DNA of 64,000 nt from Anabaenopsis elenkinii CCIBt3563. GTDB lineage: Bacteria > Cyanobacteriota > Cyanobacteriia > Cyanobacteriales > Nostocaceae. Positions 39,205 to 48,537 of the stretch are shown here, piece after piece. The first letter of the stretch is position 1, and every line of letters begins with the position of its first letter. The stretch covers positions 2,225,436-2,289,435 of the forward strand of contig NZ_CP063311.1 of NCBI RefSeq assembly GCF_015245355.1, given 5' to 3'. A model generated the notes under the pieces. The model saw only the letters and a list, made by a program, of their open reading frames with translations, did no database searches and was not told the origin of the DNA. Both the position numbers and the translations under genes were made by a program.

Positions 39205-40571
39205 GTCCCCACTAGCTGGGGACACTAATCGAATGGAAACGTTGCCACCCCGTTCTCCCTTTACAGTCTTTAACGTGTCCCCACTAGCTGGGGACACTAA
39301 TCGAATGGAAACTAGCCTGACTGATATCGGACTGCAACTGCTCTAATCTGTCCCCACTAGCTGGGGACACTAATCGAATGGAAACTTCTCATACTGACTG
39401 ATTGATCATTTACAACAAATAGCAGCACTTGTCCCCACTAGCTGGGGACACTAATCGAATGGAAACTATGTTGCTGCGTAACTTACCGACCCGCTCAACC
39501 GTGTCCCCACTAGCTGGGGACACTAATCGAATGGAAACTGTTATTACGACACTTAACAAAAGACAAATACCTGTAAGTCCCCACTAGCTGGGGACACTAA
39601 TCGAATGGAAACGACGTCGATTTTTGAAGCAATGGTTAATAGAACTTGGTCCCCACTAGCTGGGGACACTAATCGAATGGAAACGTATAGTTGCTGATGT
39701 TTGTTAGTTTGTCTCATCAGTAGTCCCCACTAGCTGGGGACACTAATCGAATGGAAACATATGGCAATTCCCAATTCCACATATCTTGGTCATTTACGTC
39801 CCCACTAGCTGGGGACACTAATCGAATGGAAACGCAGCTTGGGTATATGCATTGAAATCCATTCGACGTTTGTCCCCACTAGCTGGGGACACTAATCGAA
39901 TGGAAACATAGATTGCGTGGGAAGGGATACAATTAGGATGTCCTCGTCCCCACTAGCTGGGGACACTAATCGAATGGAAACCTTTAGGAGGACATTATCA
40001 TATGAACTTTCACTTACGTCCCCACTAGCTGGGGACACTAATCGAATGGAAACAAACCGTCGGACTTTAGTTGGGCTGCGATCGCATTTACCGTCCCCAC
40101 TAGCTGGGGACACTAATCGAATGGAAACCAGAAAGGTCTGGAAGCGGTCTACTTGATAGATTACGTCCCCACTCGCTGGGGACACTAATCGAATGGAAAC
40201 AACTATATCTACTAAATGGGGTATCCCATCTTTGTCGTCCCCACTCGCTGGGGACACTAATCGAATGGAAACGGCCGGCGTTCGTGCATGAGCAGACGGG
40301 CAGTCTGCCACAGTCCCCACTCGCTGGGGACACTAATCGAATGGAAACTCTTCTTGCCAGAGGTAATCATTGGATATATATTGAAGTCCCCACTCGCTGG
40401 GGACACTAATCGAATGGAAACTCCCTGATTAAAGAGCATATTGTGGGGGTTTGCAGAAATGTCCCCACTCGCTGGGGACACTAATCGAATGGAAACAATT
40501 TAACAAAAGCGAGTTTAACAAAACTCACCAAAAGCGTCCCCACTCGCTGGGGACACTAATCGAATGAATAC
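39205..40571 (+). CRISPR. CRISPR array, 19 repeats and 18 spacers (type III-B locus)
   Basis: The 36-base repeat is a 7-bp hairpin GTCCCCA-CTAGC-TGGGGAC followed by ACTAATCGAATGGAAAC. Repeats begin at 39205, 39277, 39350, 39431, 39503, 39577, 39649, 39723, 39798, 39872, 39946, 40018, 40093, 40165, 40237, 40313, 40386, 40461 and 40536. Spacers are 36-40 bases except one of 45 (39386-39430). The first 13 repeats have loop CTAGC; the last 6 have CTCGC. The final repeat ends GAATGAATAC instead of GAATGGAAAC, marking the old end. The 3' part (ATGGAAAC) should be the crRNA 5' handle. Confidence 0.98.
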
Positions 40572-40841
40572 GGTTGACGGTTGACGGTTGACTGTTGACT
40601 GTTGACGGTTGACGGTTGACTGTTAACGGTTGACACAAGATACCCAACTTGTCGGGTATCTTTCCCAGTGGAAGAGTGAGAAGAGAAACGCGATCGCATT
40701 GAGAATTGTATGGATTGATTGATGTTTCCCTGGGGATATCAATTGACTGTTGACGGTTGACTGTTAACGGTTGACACAAGATACCCAACTTGTCGGGGAT
40801 CTTTCCCACTCGAAGAGTGAGAAGAGAAACGCGATCGCATT
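40572..40841. repeat. GGTTGAC heptad tract and duplicated 87-base block
   Basis: Directly after the last repeat comes a tract of GGTTGAC/TGTTGAC heptads (40572-40634), then an 87-base block at 40614-40700 that is repeated at 40755-40841. Each block holds GATACCC pairing with GGGTATC (in the second copy GGGGATC, breaking one pair), a GAAGAGTGAGAAGAG tract and a HIP1 site. No gene is present in 40572-40939. Confidence 0.8.
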
Positions 40842-40865
40842 ATTTGGAAGGCTAAAAATGGTCAA

Positions 40866-40892
40866 GTCCCCACTCCCCGGGGACATCAATAA
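40866..40892 (+). repeat. probable decayed orphan CRISPR repeat
   Basis: GTCCCCACTCCCCGGGGAC followed by ATCAATAATG copies the hairpin part of the array repeat (GTCCCC...GGGGAC) and loosely its ACTAATCGAAT section, 295 bases past the array end. It may be a relic of a longer array. Confidence 0.5.
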
Positions 40893-40939
40893 TGATTGTG
40901 TATAATATATTATTGTAACTTTTTATTGTATATAGTCAA

Positions 40940-43828
40940 ATGGAAGATACACGCAATAAAATTATAAATTTTGTCGAATATGCTACTAATTTGAAAGGAG
41001 ATGAAAAAGGGGAAGCACAAGTTTTTTGCGATCGCCTTTTTCAAGCATTTAATCACAAAGGCTATAAAGAAGCAGGAGCGGAACTAGAATATAGGGTAAA
41101 AGGTAAAGGCAAATCTACCAAATTTGCTGATTTACTATGGCGACCTCGGTTACTACTAGAAATGAAAAAACGAGGTGAGAAACTAGAAAAGCACCACGGA
41201 CAAGTATTTGACTATTGGTTAGAACTAGTTCCCTATCGTCCAAAGTATGTAATTCTATGCAACTTTGATGAATTTTGGATTTATGACTTTGATATCCAAC
41301 TCCAAGAACCAGTAGATAAAGTAACATTGCAAGATTTACCAAATCGCTTTACTGTATTAAACTTCCTATTTCCTGAAAATCGTAAACCATTATTTAATAA
41401 TAATTTATTAGATGTTACAAGGCAAGCAGCCGATAAAGTTGCCCAAGTTTTTAATCGGTTAGTTGAAAGAGGAGAAAAAGAAGAAATTGCCCAAAAATTT
41501 ATTCTTCAGTGTGTAGTTTCCTTATTCGCAGAAGATATTGATTTATTACCCAGAGGATTATTTAGTGAATTTTTAGATGATTGTCGTTCTAATCGAATTA
41601 GTTCCTACGATTTAATTGGTGGACTTTTTAATCAGATGGGAAGTGATCGCCCTGCGCCTCAAGATAGCCGTTATCGAGACGTTCCTTATTTTAATGCTGG
41701 TTTATTCTCTAAAATCGAACCAATTTCACTAACTAGAAGCGAAATTGATTTGTTAGCATCAGCAGCATCAGAAAAATGGTCAAAAGTAGAACCTGCTATT
41801 TTTGGGACATTATTTGAATCTAGCATGGGTAAAGAAGAGCGTCATGCTTTAGGCGCACATTACACCAGCCCCGCAGACATTCAAAAAGTAATTTTACCAA
41901 CCATTGTCAGACCTTGGCAACAACGCATTGATGCTGTTAATAAACTCAACGAATTACTAGCACTCAGACAAGAATTAATTAATTTTACGGTTCTTGATCC
42001 TGCCTGTGGAAGTGGTAATTTTCTTTATGTTGCTTACAGAGAAATTAAGAGACTAGAGGCAAATTTATTAAACAAGATTCATGAAAATTTTAGTCTGCGT
42101 TCTACATCTAATCTAGGCACAATTTCCTTAGTAAAAACAACACAATTTTATGGATTAGATATTAAACCATTTGCCGTAGAACTAGCAAAAGTTACACTCA
42201 TGATTGCTAAAAAATTAGCATTAGATGAAGAAAATCAGTTACTTCAGGTAGCACAAATGAGTTTACCTCTAGAACTAGATCGCGCCCTTCCTCTTGATAA
42301 TTTAAATCAGAATATTTACTGTGATGATGCTTTATTTTGTGACTGGGTGAAAGCAGATGCAATTATTGGTAATCCCCCTTATCAATCAAAAAATAAAATG
42401 CAGCAGGAATATGGAGCAACCTATGTCAGTCAAGTAAGAGAAAAATATAAAGAAGTACCTGGAAGAGCAGATTATTGTGTTTACTGGTTTCGTCGGACTC
42501 ATGATACTTTAAAAGATGGTGGACGTGCTGGACTGGTTGGTACAAATACCATCCGTCAAAACTACTCCCGTGAAGGAGGGTTAGATTATATAGTCAATAA
42601 CGGTGGAACAATTACCGAAGCAGTTTCTACTCAAGTTTGGTCTGGTAGCGCAGTCGTTCATGTTTCTATTGTTAATTGGATCAAAGGTGAAGAATTAGGT
42701 GTAAAGAAATTATATACCCAACTTGGAGATGCTAAAGATAGCCCCTGGGAAATTGTAGAAGTTGAGCAAATTAACTCTTCTTTATCGGTAAAACTTGATG
42801 TTAGTCAAGCGAAAAAACTGGCAATTAATATAAACTCAGGAGCTTGTTATCAAGGACAAACTCATGGACATGAAGGATTTTTATTAACTGCTCAAGAAGC
42901 TGCTATCATGATCCGACAATCGAAGAATAATGCAGAAGTAATATTTCCTTACTTAATTGCTGATGAATTAATTGGTGGAAAACCTCCTATCCCTCAAAGA
43001 TATGTCATAGACTTTCATCCTCGTGATCTCATCACTTCTAAGAAATATTCTGCACTCTTTACAAGAGTTGAAGCAATGGTACTACAAACCCGCAAAAATG
43101 CTGCTAAAAAAGAACAAAAGCGGAATGAAGAACTATTACAAAAAAGTCCCAAATCTAAAGTCAATAGACATCATCAAAATTTTCTCAGCAAATGGTGGCT
43201 ACTTTCCTATCCTCGTGCAGAGCTAATTGAAAAAATTAAAAATCTTCCTAGATATATTGCTTGTGCGAGAGTAACTAAACGTCCAATTTTTGAATTTGTT
43301 AGTTCTTCAATACGTCCTAATGACGCACTTCAAGTTTTCTCTTTATCAGATGACTATTCCTTTGGAATTTTACAATCTGATATTCATTGGGAGTGGTTCA
43401 CTACTCGTTGTTCAACTCTCACGGCAAGGTTTAGATATACTTCTGATACTGTTTTTGATTCCTTCCCCTTTCCCCAATCTCCCACACTGGCGCAGGTGAA
43501 AAAAGTAGCCACAACGGCAGTAAAATTGCGACAATTAAGACAGACAATTATGATAGACAATCAATGGAGTTTACGCGAACTTTATCGAACTCTAGAATTA
43601 CCAGGAAAAAACCGTCTCCGCACAGCACATGAAGAACTCGATAGAGCAGTACGCGAGGCTTATGGTATTAAACGTCAAGACGATTTACTACAGTTTTTAC
43701 TAGAATTAAATTTTATGGTTGCAGATAGAGAAGCCAACAATTTACCTGTAATAGCTCCTGGTTTACCTCCGTGTGTAACTAATCCTAGTGAGTTTATTAC
43801 AGACGATTGTGTAAGAATGCCAGATTAA
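40940..43828 (+). CDS. MmeI-like (type IIL) restriction-modification enzyme
   Basis: A single-chain restriction endonuclease and adenine methyltransferase of 962 residues. The N-terminal nuclease has Asp64, Glu74 and Lys76 (FADLLWRPRLLLEMKKRG), the same Asp-x9-Glu-x-Lys spacing known for MmeI. A helical linker leads to the methyltransferase: motif I DPACGSGNFLY near 353, and motif IV NPPY near 478, which indicates N6-adenine methylation. The rest (about 640-900) should be the target-recognition domain. All motifs look intact, so it may be active, and host DNA would be modified at one strand of its site. A TATAAT lies at 40901-40906. It extends the CRISPR defence island. Confidence 0.85.
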   Translation: MEDTRNKIINFVEYATNLKGDEKGEAQVFCDRLFQAFNHKGYKEAGAELEYRVKGKGKSTKFADLLWRPRLLLEMKKRGEKLEKHHGQVFDYWLELVPYRPKYVILCNFDEFWIYDFDIQLQEPVDKVTLQDLPNRFTVLNFLFPENRKPLFNNNLLDVTRQAADKVAQVFNRLVERGEKEEIAQKFILQCVVSLFAEDIDLLPRGLFSEFLDDCRSNRISSYDLIGGLFNQMGSDRPAPQDSRYRDVPYFNAGLFSKIEPISLTRSEIDLLASAASEKWSKVEPAIFGTLFESSMGKEERHALGAHYTSPADIQKVILPTIVRPWQQRIDAVNKLNELLALRQELINFTVLDPACGSGNFLYVAYREIKRLEANLLNKIHENFSLRSTSNLGTISLVKTTQFYGLDIKPFAVELAKVTLMIAKKLALDEENQLLQVAQMSLPLELDRALPLDNLNQNIYCDDALFCDWVKADAIIGNPPYQSKNKMQQEYGATYVSQVREKYKEVPGRADYCVYWFRRTHDTLKDGGRAGLVGTNTIRQNYSREGGLDYIVNNGGTITEAVSTQVWSGSAVVHVSIVNWIKGEELGVKKLYTQLGDAKDSPWEIVEVEQINSSLSVKLDVSQAKKLAININSGACYQGQTHGHEGFLLTAQEAAIMIRQSKNNAEVIFPYLIADELIGGKPPIPQRYVIDFHPRDLITSKKYSALFTRVEAMVLQTRKNAAKKEQKRNEELLQKSPKSKVNRHHQNFLSKWWLLSYPRAELIEKIKNLPRYIACARVTKRPIFEFVSSSIRPNDALQVFSLSDDYSFGILQSDIHWEWFTTRCSTLTARFRYTSDTVFDSFPFPQSPTLAQVKKVATTAVKLRQLRQTIMIDNQWSLRELYRTLELPGKNRLRTAHEELDRAVREAYGIKRQDDLLQFLLELNFMVADREANNLPVIAPGLPPCVTNPSEFITDDCVRMPD

Positions 43829-43928
43829 AATCTAACATAAACTTTTACCTGGAGCAGTAATCTGCGAGGTTATAGTCGGATGACTCGGCTCAGGAGAATG
43901 AATGCTGAGGAGCTTGAGCGCATCTTAC

Positions 43929-43942
43929 AATTGAATGGAAAC
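43929..43942 (+). repeat. solo CRISPR-repeat-like 3' end
   Basis: AATTGAATGGAAAC matches the last 14 bases of the array repeat (AATCGAATGGAAAC) with one difference, 3.4 kb from the array. The preceding bases do not form the GTCCCC hairpin. It could be a relic of the array or of a second repeat type, or chance. Confidence 0.35.
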
Positions 43943-43948
43943 ACACAG

Positions 43949-43974
43949 AAGATCCCCGACAATTCGGGGATCTT
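43949..43974 (+). terminator. terminator of the restriction-modification gene
   Basis: AAGATCCCCGA (43949-43959) and TCGGGGATCTT (43964-43974) form a perfect 11-bp stem with loop CAAT, 121 bases past the stop codon. It is related to the hairpins in the duplicated blocks at 40639-40660 and 40780-40802. Confidence 0.6.
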
Positions 43975-44016
43975 TCCTATTCCCTGAGAACAGTAATTGA
44001 AAGCAAACAAGGGATA

Positions 44017-44238
44017 TTAGGGAGATTCTACAAAAATACTTTGGGCTATTTCTTGATCTAAAGCCGTGCGGGTTCTGCCGATAGAGATGATATAGGATGG
44101 AAAGCGCTGCTCTACAACTAATTGACTTCCGGGTAAAATGCCAAATGCCATCAGTTTTTGTAGTACTGCATCCTCTTGATTTCCTAAACTCACCACCTTT
44201 TGTGGTTTACCAATTTCCACTGTGGCCAAACTATTCAT
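44017..44238 (-). CDS. feoA: FeoA, ferrous iron transport accessory protein
   Basis: A 73-residue SH3-like protein of the FeoA family. FeoA supports Fe(II) uptake by FeoB. Typical features are the central LQKLMAFGILPGSQLVVEQR segment and the C-terminal strand (ALDQEIAQSIFVES). It is the third gene of the feoB-N, feoB-C, feoA operon, two bases after feoB-C, so translation is coupled. Confidence 0.9.
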   Translation of the reverse strand: MNSLATVEIGKPQKVVSLGNQEDAVLQKLMAFGILPGSQLVVEQRFPSYIISIGRTRTALDQEIAQSIFVESP

Positions 44239-44240
44239 AA

Positions 44241-45704
44241 TTAGAAATTCACTCCTAATAAGGTTAATGCCACATTGCTGATATATCCCATCAGGAAAGC
44301 AAAGGGAACAATAAACACAACAATGGCGACAGTGGTTTTTGCGCCCCTTTCTTTAATTAACATTTGTAATTGAGCAATACAGGGTAAAAACAAAGTCAAG
44401 ACGATCGCAGCTACCACTAGTTGATTACCGGTGAGAGTTCCCTGTTTTTGTAAATCAAACAGTCCAGCAGCGCCATAATCTCTTCTAAAGAAACCATAGA
44501 GAAATATGGGGGCTGCTTGTTGAGGCATTCCCAGGGCTAAGGTTAAAGGTTCAATCCCCCTGATAATCATCTCAAATAATCCCGTTAATCGTCCCGCCCA
44601 AATCAGGACTGATGCCCAAATAAATAAAGGTAAGACTTCTAAAAAATACCACTTCATTCTGACCCAAGTTTTAGTCAGGACATTTTGGAATTTAGGCAGT
44701 CGCAAGGGGGGGATTTCCATATAAAATCTGCCAGAATTACCCGGTAATAATTGGGCTGTGAGATAACCCACTACTAGGAAAATCAGGGTAATAAACCCTC
44801 CCCAAAACAGTAAGGCCGCTGGTTTTTGTGCCAGCAGTCCTACAATTACACCCCACTGGGCGGCGCAGGGAACAGCTAGGGAAAGTAAAAATGTGGCAAT
44901 TAAGCGCTCCCGCTTGGTTTCTAGAGTGCGGGTAACAATGGTTGCCATGGTATCGCAGCCTAGACCTAGCACCATGGGAATCACCGCACGACCTGATAAA
45001 CCCACGGATTTGAATAACCGATCTAACATTAAAGATAGACGTGGTAGATAGCCGCTATCTTCTAGCAAGGAAAACATCAGGAAGTAAGTGGCGACTACAG
45101 GTAAGACTATGGCTGTAGCATAACGAACTCCCAGGGTAATGATGCCATAGTCATGAGCGATGAGGTCTTGTAGGGGTTGCCAAGGAATGACTACAGCAGT
45201 AATCTGGTTTACTAAGGGGTTGATTTGTTCCTCAAAAAAGGTTTCGATATGATCCACTAGTTCCCCAGCGCCAAATTCACCCACGAATTTATACACTCCG
45301 TAGTAAAGGATAACTACTAGAATGGGAAATCCTGTAATGGGGTTGACTGTTAGTCGGTGCAGTGTTTCGGTAAATGAGAATGTTGGTGCTTTGGTTTCCT
45401 GTAAGACTGCTGTTTCTAAAACTTGGGCTTGAGTTTGCCGAGTCTGGGCGATCGCTAATTTAATCGGTTGTCTGAGTTGATTTTGGGTAACGGTAATCAA
45501 GACTTCCAGATGATGACATTGTTCTTCATCCTGTTGTAAGATTTCCCACAAGGAAGGATCTTTTTGTAACAGTAATAGGGCTAGGCTCCGCAGGGACAGT
45601 GAGTAATTACTAAACAAATAGCGATCGCCCAAAGTTCCCCACCATGATTCTAATTGAGCAATGGCATCTTCAACAGGTTGGGGATAAGAAATATTACTAA
45701 TCAT
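44241..45704 (-). CDS. feoB: FeoB permease part (GDI and membrane domains)
   Basis: The membrane half of the Fe(II) transporter FeoB as a separate 487-residue protein. It begins with a helical GDI-like region (ISYPQPVEDAIAQLESWW, YSLSLRSLALLLLQKDPSLW, about 5-110), then the Gate domains: VLGLGCDTMATIVTRTLETKR and FLLSLAVPCAAQWGVIVG carry the two conserved cysteine loops; a third hydrophobic block follows (FFRRDYGAAGLFDL). The start ATG has its own ribosome site (GGAAAG, 8 bases upstream) and lies 12 bases after the GTPase gene, so this is a true gene boundary, not a frameshift. Confidence 0.92.
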   Translation of the reverse strand: MISNISYPQPVEDAIAQLESWWGTLGDRYLFSNYSLSLRSLALLLLQKDPSLWEILQQDEEQCHHLEVLITVTQNQLRQPIKLAIAQTRQTQAQVLETAVLQETKAPTFSFTETLHRLTVNPITGFPILVVILYYGVYKFVGEFGAGELVDHIETFFEEQINPLVNQITAVVIPWQPLQDLIAHDYGIITLGVRYATAIVLPVVATYFLMFSLLEDSGYLPRLSLMLDRLFKSVGLSGRAVIPMVLGLGCDTMATIVTRTLETKRERLIATFLLSLAVPCAAQWGVIVGLLAQKPAALLFWGGFITLIFLVVGYLTAQLLPGNSGRFYMEIPPLRLPKFQNVLTKTWVRMKWYFLEVLPLFIWASVLIWAGRLTGLFEMIIRGIEPLTLALGMPQQAAPIFLYGFFRRDYGAAGLFDLQKQGTLTGNQLVVAAIVLTLFLPCIAQLQMLIKERGAKTTVAIVVFIVPFAFLMGYISNVALTLLGVNF

Positions 45705-45716
45705 ATCTGTCTTTCC

Positions 45717-46337
45717 TTACACTGTAACCATAGTTGACTGCAGGGCAATAAACGGGGTGATTCTGTCTCGCAATTCCTCTATACCTTGGTTTAAAGCTGC
45801 TGCCATACAGACGACTGGAATTTGTAACTCTATTTCTAGGGTATCTTTTTGAACAGTAATTCCATAACGACGGGCTTCATCCATCATATTGACAGCTAAC
45901 AACACAGGTAATTGAGCTTCCATAAGTTGAAACGTCAGGGGTAGCATCCGTGCTAAATTTTTGGCATCTACCACATGAACCACAGCGGATACTGGTTCTG
46001 TGAGTAATAAATCCCTGGCAACTTTTTCTTCTTCGCTGATAGGCATCAAAGAATACATCCCTGGTGTATCAATCACTGTGATAGTTTCTTCCCCTATTTG
46101 TGCCAGTCCACGACTCACTTCTACAGTAGTCCCTGGGTAGTTAGAAACCGTCATATAAATCCCAGTTAAGGCATTAAATAGCACACTCTTACCCACATTG
46201 GGCATACCCACCAAAGCAATGGGAGGAATAGAAGAAACTTTTTTATTAAATAGTTGACGATTATTGCTCAGAAATGGCAATTTTAATGAGGATTTACCAC
46301 AGGATTTAGTCTTTGATTGGCATTTATAGCATTCCAT
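45717..46337 (-). CDS. feoB: FeoB GTPase part with Cys-rich start
   Basis: The G domain of FeoB as a free protein of 206 residues. G1 is GMPNVGKS (44-51), G2 the Thr in NYPGTTVE, G3 DTPGMYSL, G4 NMMD (150-153) and G5 near CMAAALNQG. The N-terminus, MECYKCQSKTKSC, has three cysteines (C-x2-C-x6-C) that could bind Fe or a cluster, a role FeoC plays elsewhere; no feoC gene is seen. The ATG at 46337 is chosen because the upstream frame to 46376 is unlike FeoB. It starts an operon with feoB-C and feoA, divergent from the antenna genes. Confidence 0.9.
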   Translation of the reverse strand: MECYKCQSKTKSCGKSSLKLPFLSNNRQLFNKKVSSIPPIALVGMPNVGKSVLFNALTGIYMTVSNYPGTTVEVSRGLAQIGEETITVIDTPGMYSLMPISEEEKVARDLLLTEPVSAVVHVVDAKNLARMLPLTFQLMEAQLPVLLAVNMMDEARRYGITVQKDTLEIELQIPVVCMAAALNQGIEELRDRITPFIALQSTMVTV

Positions 46338-46426
46338 AGCATTTTTTAGTTTATATCTACTGCAAGTAATTCTCAATTTAAAGTTTCCAGATGTTGTCAG
46401 CAGACATAGTTTATTACTTTTATTAA

Positions 46427-46447
46427 TTTGTAATTGTCAATTACAAA
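46427..46447. promoter_or_regulatory. perfect palindrome upstream of feoB, candidate operator
   Basis: TTTGTAATTG (46427-46436) and CAATTACAAA (46438-46447) form a perfect 10-bp palindrome around one T, 90 bases before the feoB GTPase start. It is a natural operator candidate, perhaps for Fur or another iron regulator, but it does not match a consensus I can state. The rest of 46338-46822 is AT-rich and without genes. Confidence 0.5.
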
Positions 46448-46610
46448 ACTTTGGCTTTTGTATTATTAATAACAAGTTTTAAGTAAATTAATTGACAATA
46501 TATACACTAGATGGTAAAGCGAAAACTCCCTAGAAATTTGGGGTTGCCATCACAAGCCAAACCACCGGCAGCTGATTAAAATTTACTAACATTTTTGATT
46601 GAATAATTTG

Positions 46611-46626
46611 TGATTGTTATCAATCA
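46611..46626. promoter_or_regulatory. dyad in the feo-pcb intergenic region
   Basis: TGATTG (46611-46616) and CAATCA (46621-46626) flank TTAT, about 200 bases before the first antenna gene. The ATTG...CAAT core is shared with the palindrome at 46427, suggesting that one regulator may read both. Confidence 0.4.
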
Positions 46627-46822
46627 AACATAAATATAGTTAAAGGCTAATACAGACCAACCTGATAGAAGTTAACCGTATATTTACTTACAAAAATTTA
46701 CCAAAAATAAATGATAAACTTTTGCAAGAAGTTTGATAAGATGTTGTAGAAGTTTATTGAGATAGATAGTCATTAAGATGATATATCTCAATTATTAGTA
46801 AAAATTCTTAGGAGCTAAGGTC

Positions 46823-48259
46823 ATGACAACCATGGCTGTGGAAACACAGGGTTCAATCCCCTGGTGGTCAGGAAATGCGCGGTTAACACAACTTTCAGGG
46901 CGACTCTTAGGCGCTCACGTTGCTCATGCCGGGTTAATTGTGTTTTGGGCAGGGGCAATTACCCTGTTTGAATTCACTAAATATGATGTTTCCCGACCCA
47001 TGTATGAGCAAGGGTTAATCCTCTTGCCCCATTTGGCTACTCTGGGACTAGGTGTAGGGGATGGAGGACAAATAATTGATACTTATCCCTACTTTGTCAT
47101 TGGTGTTCTACATTTAATTAGTTCTGCGGTTCTAGGTGCGGGCGGCATTTATCATGCTGTTGTCGGACCAGAAATACTACCAGAAAATAAAACCTTTTCT
47201 GGATTCTTTGGCTACGACTGGGAAGATGAAGACAAAATGACCACCATCATCGGTATTCATCTCCTATTATTGGGTTTAGGGGCTTGGTTATTAGTAGCAA
47301 AGGCGGTGTTTTGGGGTGGTATTTACGATCCACAAGTTGCATCTGTACGCATAATTACAGAACCGACCCTCAACCCTATCCGTATCTTTGGCTATCTGTT
47401 TGGTTGGTTTGGTAGTCAGGGAATGGCAGCTGTGAATAACCTAGAGGATGTCATTGGTGGACATATCTGGGTGGGAATACTCTGTATTGCTGGAGGATTT
47501 TGGCACATTTTTACTCAACCCTTTGCCTGGGCTAAAAAAGTATTGTTTTGGTCTGGTGAGGCTTACTTGTGCTACAGTTTAGGCGCTCTAGCATACATGG
47601 GTTTCTTTGCCGCCTACTTTGTCAGTGTCAACGATACAGTTTATCCCACAGTATTCTATGGTTCCTTGGGACTGAGTACAGATGCTTCAGGAGTTGTCAC
47701 AGTTCGCACTTGGTTAGCAACCAGCCACTTAGCTTTGGCAATTGTATTTTTATGTGGTCATCTCTGGCACGCCTTCAGAGTCCGTGTTATCGCTGCGGGA
47801 TTGAATTTTCAGCAAGGAGTGGTCAACTATGCGGGTATACCCGAAATGGGGAACTTAGATACCCCGGTGAATGCTTCTGATATCACCCTCAACTTTTTGA
47901 AATATCTGCCTATTTACCGTCCGGGCTTATCGCCTTTTTCAAGGGGTTTGGAGATTGGTATGGCACATGGTTACTTTTTGCTTGGGCCTTTTGTCAAACT
48001 CGGCCCTCTACGGAATACAGAGTTAGGTTCTCAGGCTGGTTTATTAGCCACCATTGCTCTGTTATTGATTTTATCTGTTTGTTTGTGGCTGTATAGCAGT
48101 ACTAGTTTCTCAGATGGTAAACCTGCTGTGGGGGAATTACCAGAGAACATGAAAACAGGTAAGTCTTGGCAGGAGTTTAATGTTGGGTGGACAATTGGCG
48201 GCTGTGGCGGTGCTTTGTTTGCTTTTTTGCTGTTAACTAATAGCAGTTTGTTTTTTTAA
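46823..48259 (+). CDS. Pcb/IsiA-type antenna with C-terminal PsaL-like domain
   Basis: Chlorophyll-binding CP43-like antenna of 478 residues. The first 345 or so residues have the six-helix Pcb/IsiA fold with conserved His pairs ([56 protein letters not shown]). The last 110 residues ([20 protein letters not shown], then three hydrophobic segments) match PsaL, the PSI trimerisation subunit. Such fusions are known in nitrogen-fixing cyanobacteria and probably dock the antenna to PSI. It is the first of three tandem antenna genes and probably iron-regulated; it is divergent from feoB. Thylakoid membrane. Confidence 0.92.
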   Translation: MTTMAVETQGSIPWWSGNARLTQLSGRLLGAHVAHAGLIVFWAGAITLFEFTKYDVSRPMYEQGLILLPHLATLGLGVGDGGQIIDTYPYFVIGVLHLISSAVLGAGGIYHAVVGPEILPENKTFSGFFGYDWEDEDKMTTIIGIHLLLLGLGAWLLVAKAVFWGGIYDPQVASVRIITEPTLNPIRIFGYLFGWFGSQGMAAVNNLEDVIGGHIWVGILCIAGGFWHIFTQPFAWAKKVLFWSGEAYLCYSLGALAYMGFFAAYFVSVNDTVYPTVFYGSLGLSTDASGVVTVRTWLATSHLALAIVFLCGHLWHAFRVRVIAAGLNFQQGVVNYAGIPEMGNLDTPVNASDITLNFLKYLPIYRPGLSPFSRGLEIGMAHGYFLLGPFVKLGPLRNTELGSQAGLLATIALLLILSVCLWLYSSTSFSDGKPAVGELPENMKTGKSWQEFNVGWTIGGCGGALFAFLLLTNSSLFF

Positions 48260-48537
48260 ATGAGGTAGATATTTCCCAATACTGAAGCAGATGCACACAA
48301 AATATTGAGAATCTTAATCATTTAATTTCTGACCAGCAACAAGTTTAAGTGACAAAATACCCAAATGTCGCTTATTTTTTGCTGTTGAATTTGCCACTAT
48401 TTCTCAAAATATTAATTTTTGTAAGATGTATCTATATTTAGGAATTAATTGCAATAAGGTGGATTCAGATACTCAACAATCCCTGAAAGTATCAATCAAT
48501 CAATTAACTATTTTTCTTAACAAGTACCAAGTAAGCA

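Noticed and set aside
39892..40481. Open frames on the minus strand across the CRISPR array
   Set aside because: They encode the repeat over and over (VSIRLVSPASGD) with spacers between; they are a by-product of a repeat length divisible by three with spacers of fitting size.
45705..45716. Reading the FeoB split as a frameshift or sequencing error
   Set aside because: The GTPase gene ends with its own stop and the permease has a ribosome site and ATG at a natural domain border.
46427..46447. NtcA binding site
   Set aside because: GTA and TAC are 9 bases apart instead of 8, and no nitrogen gene is near.
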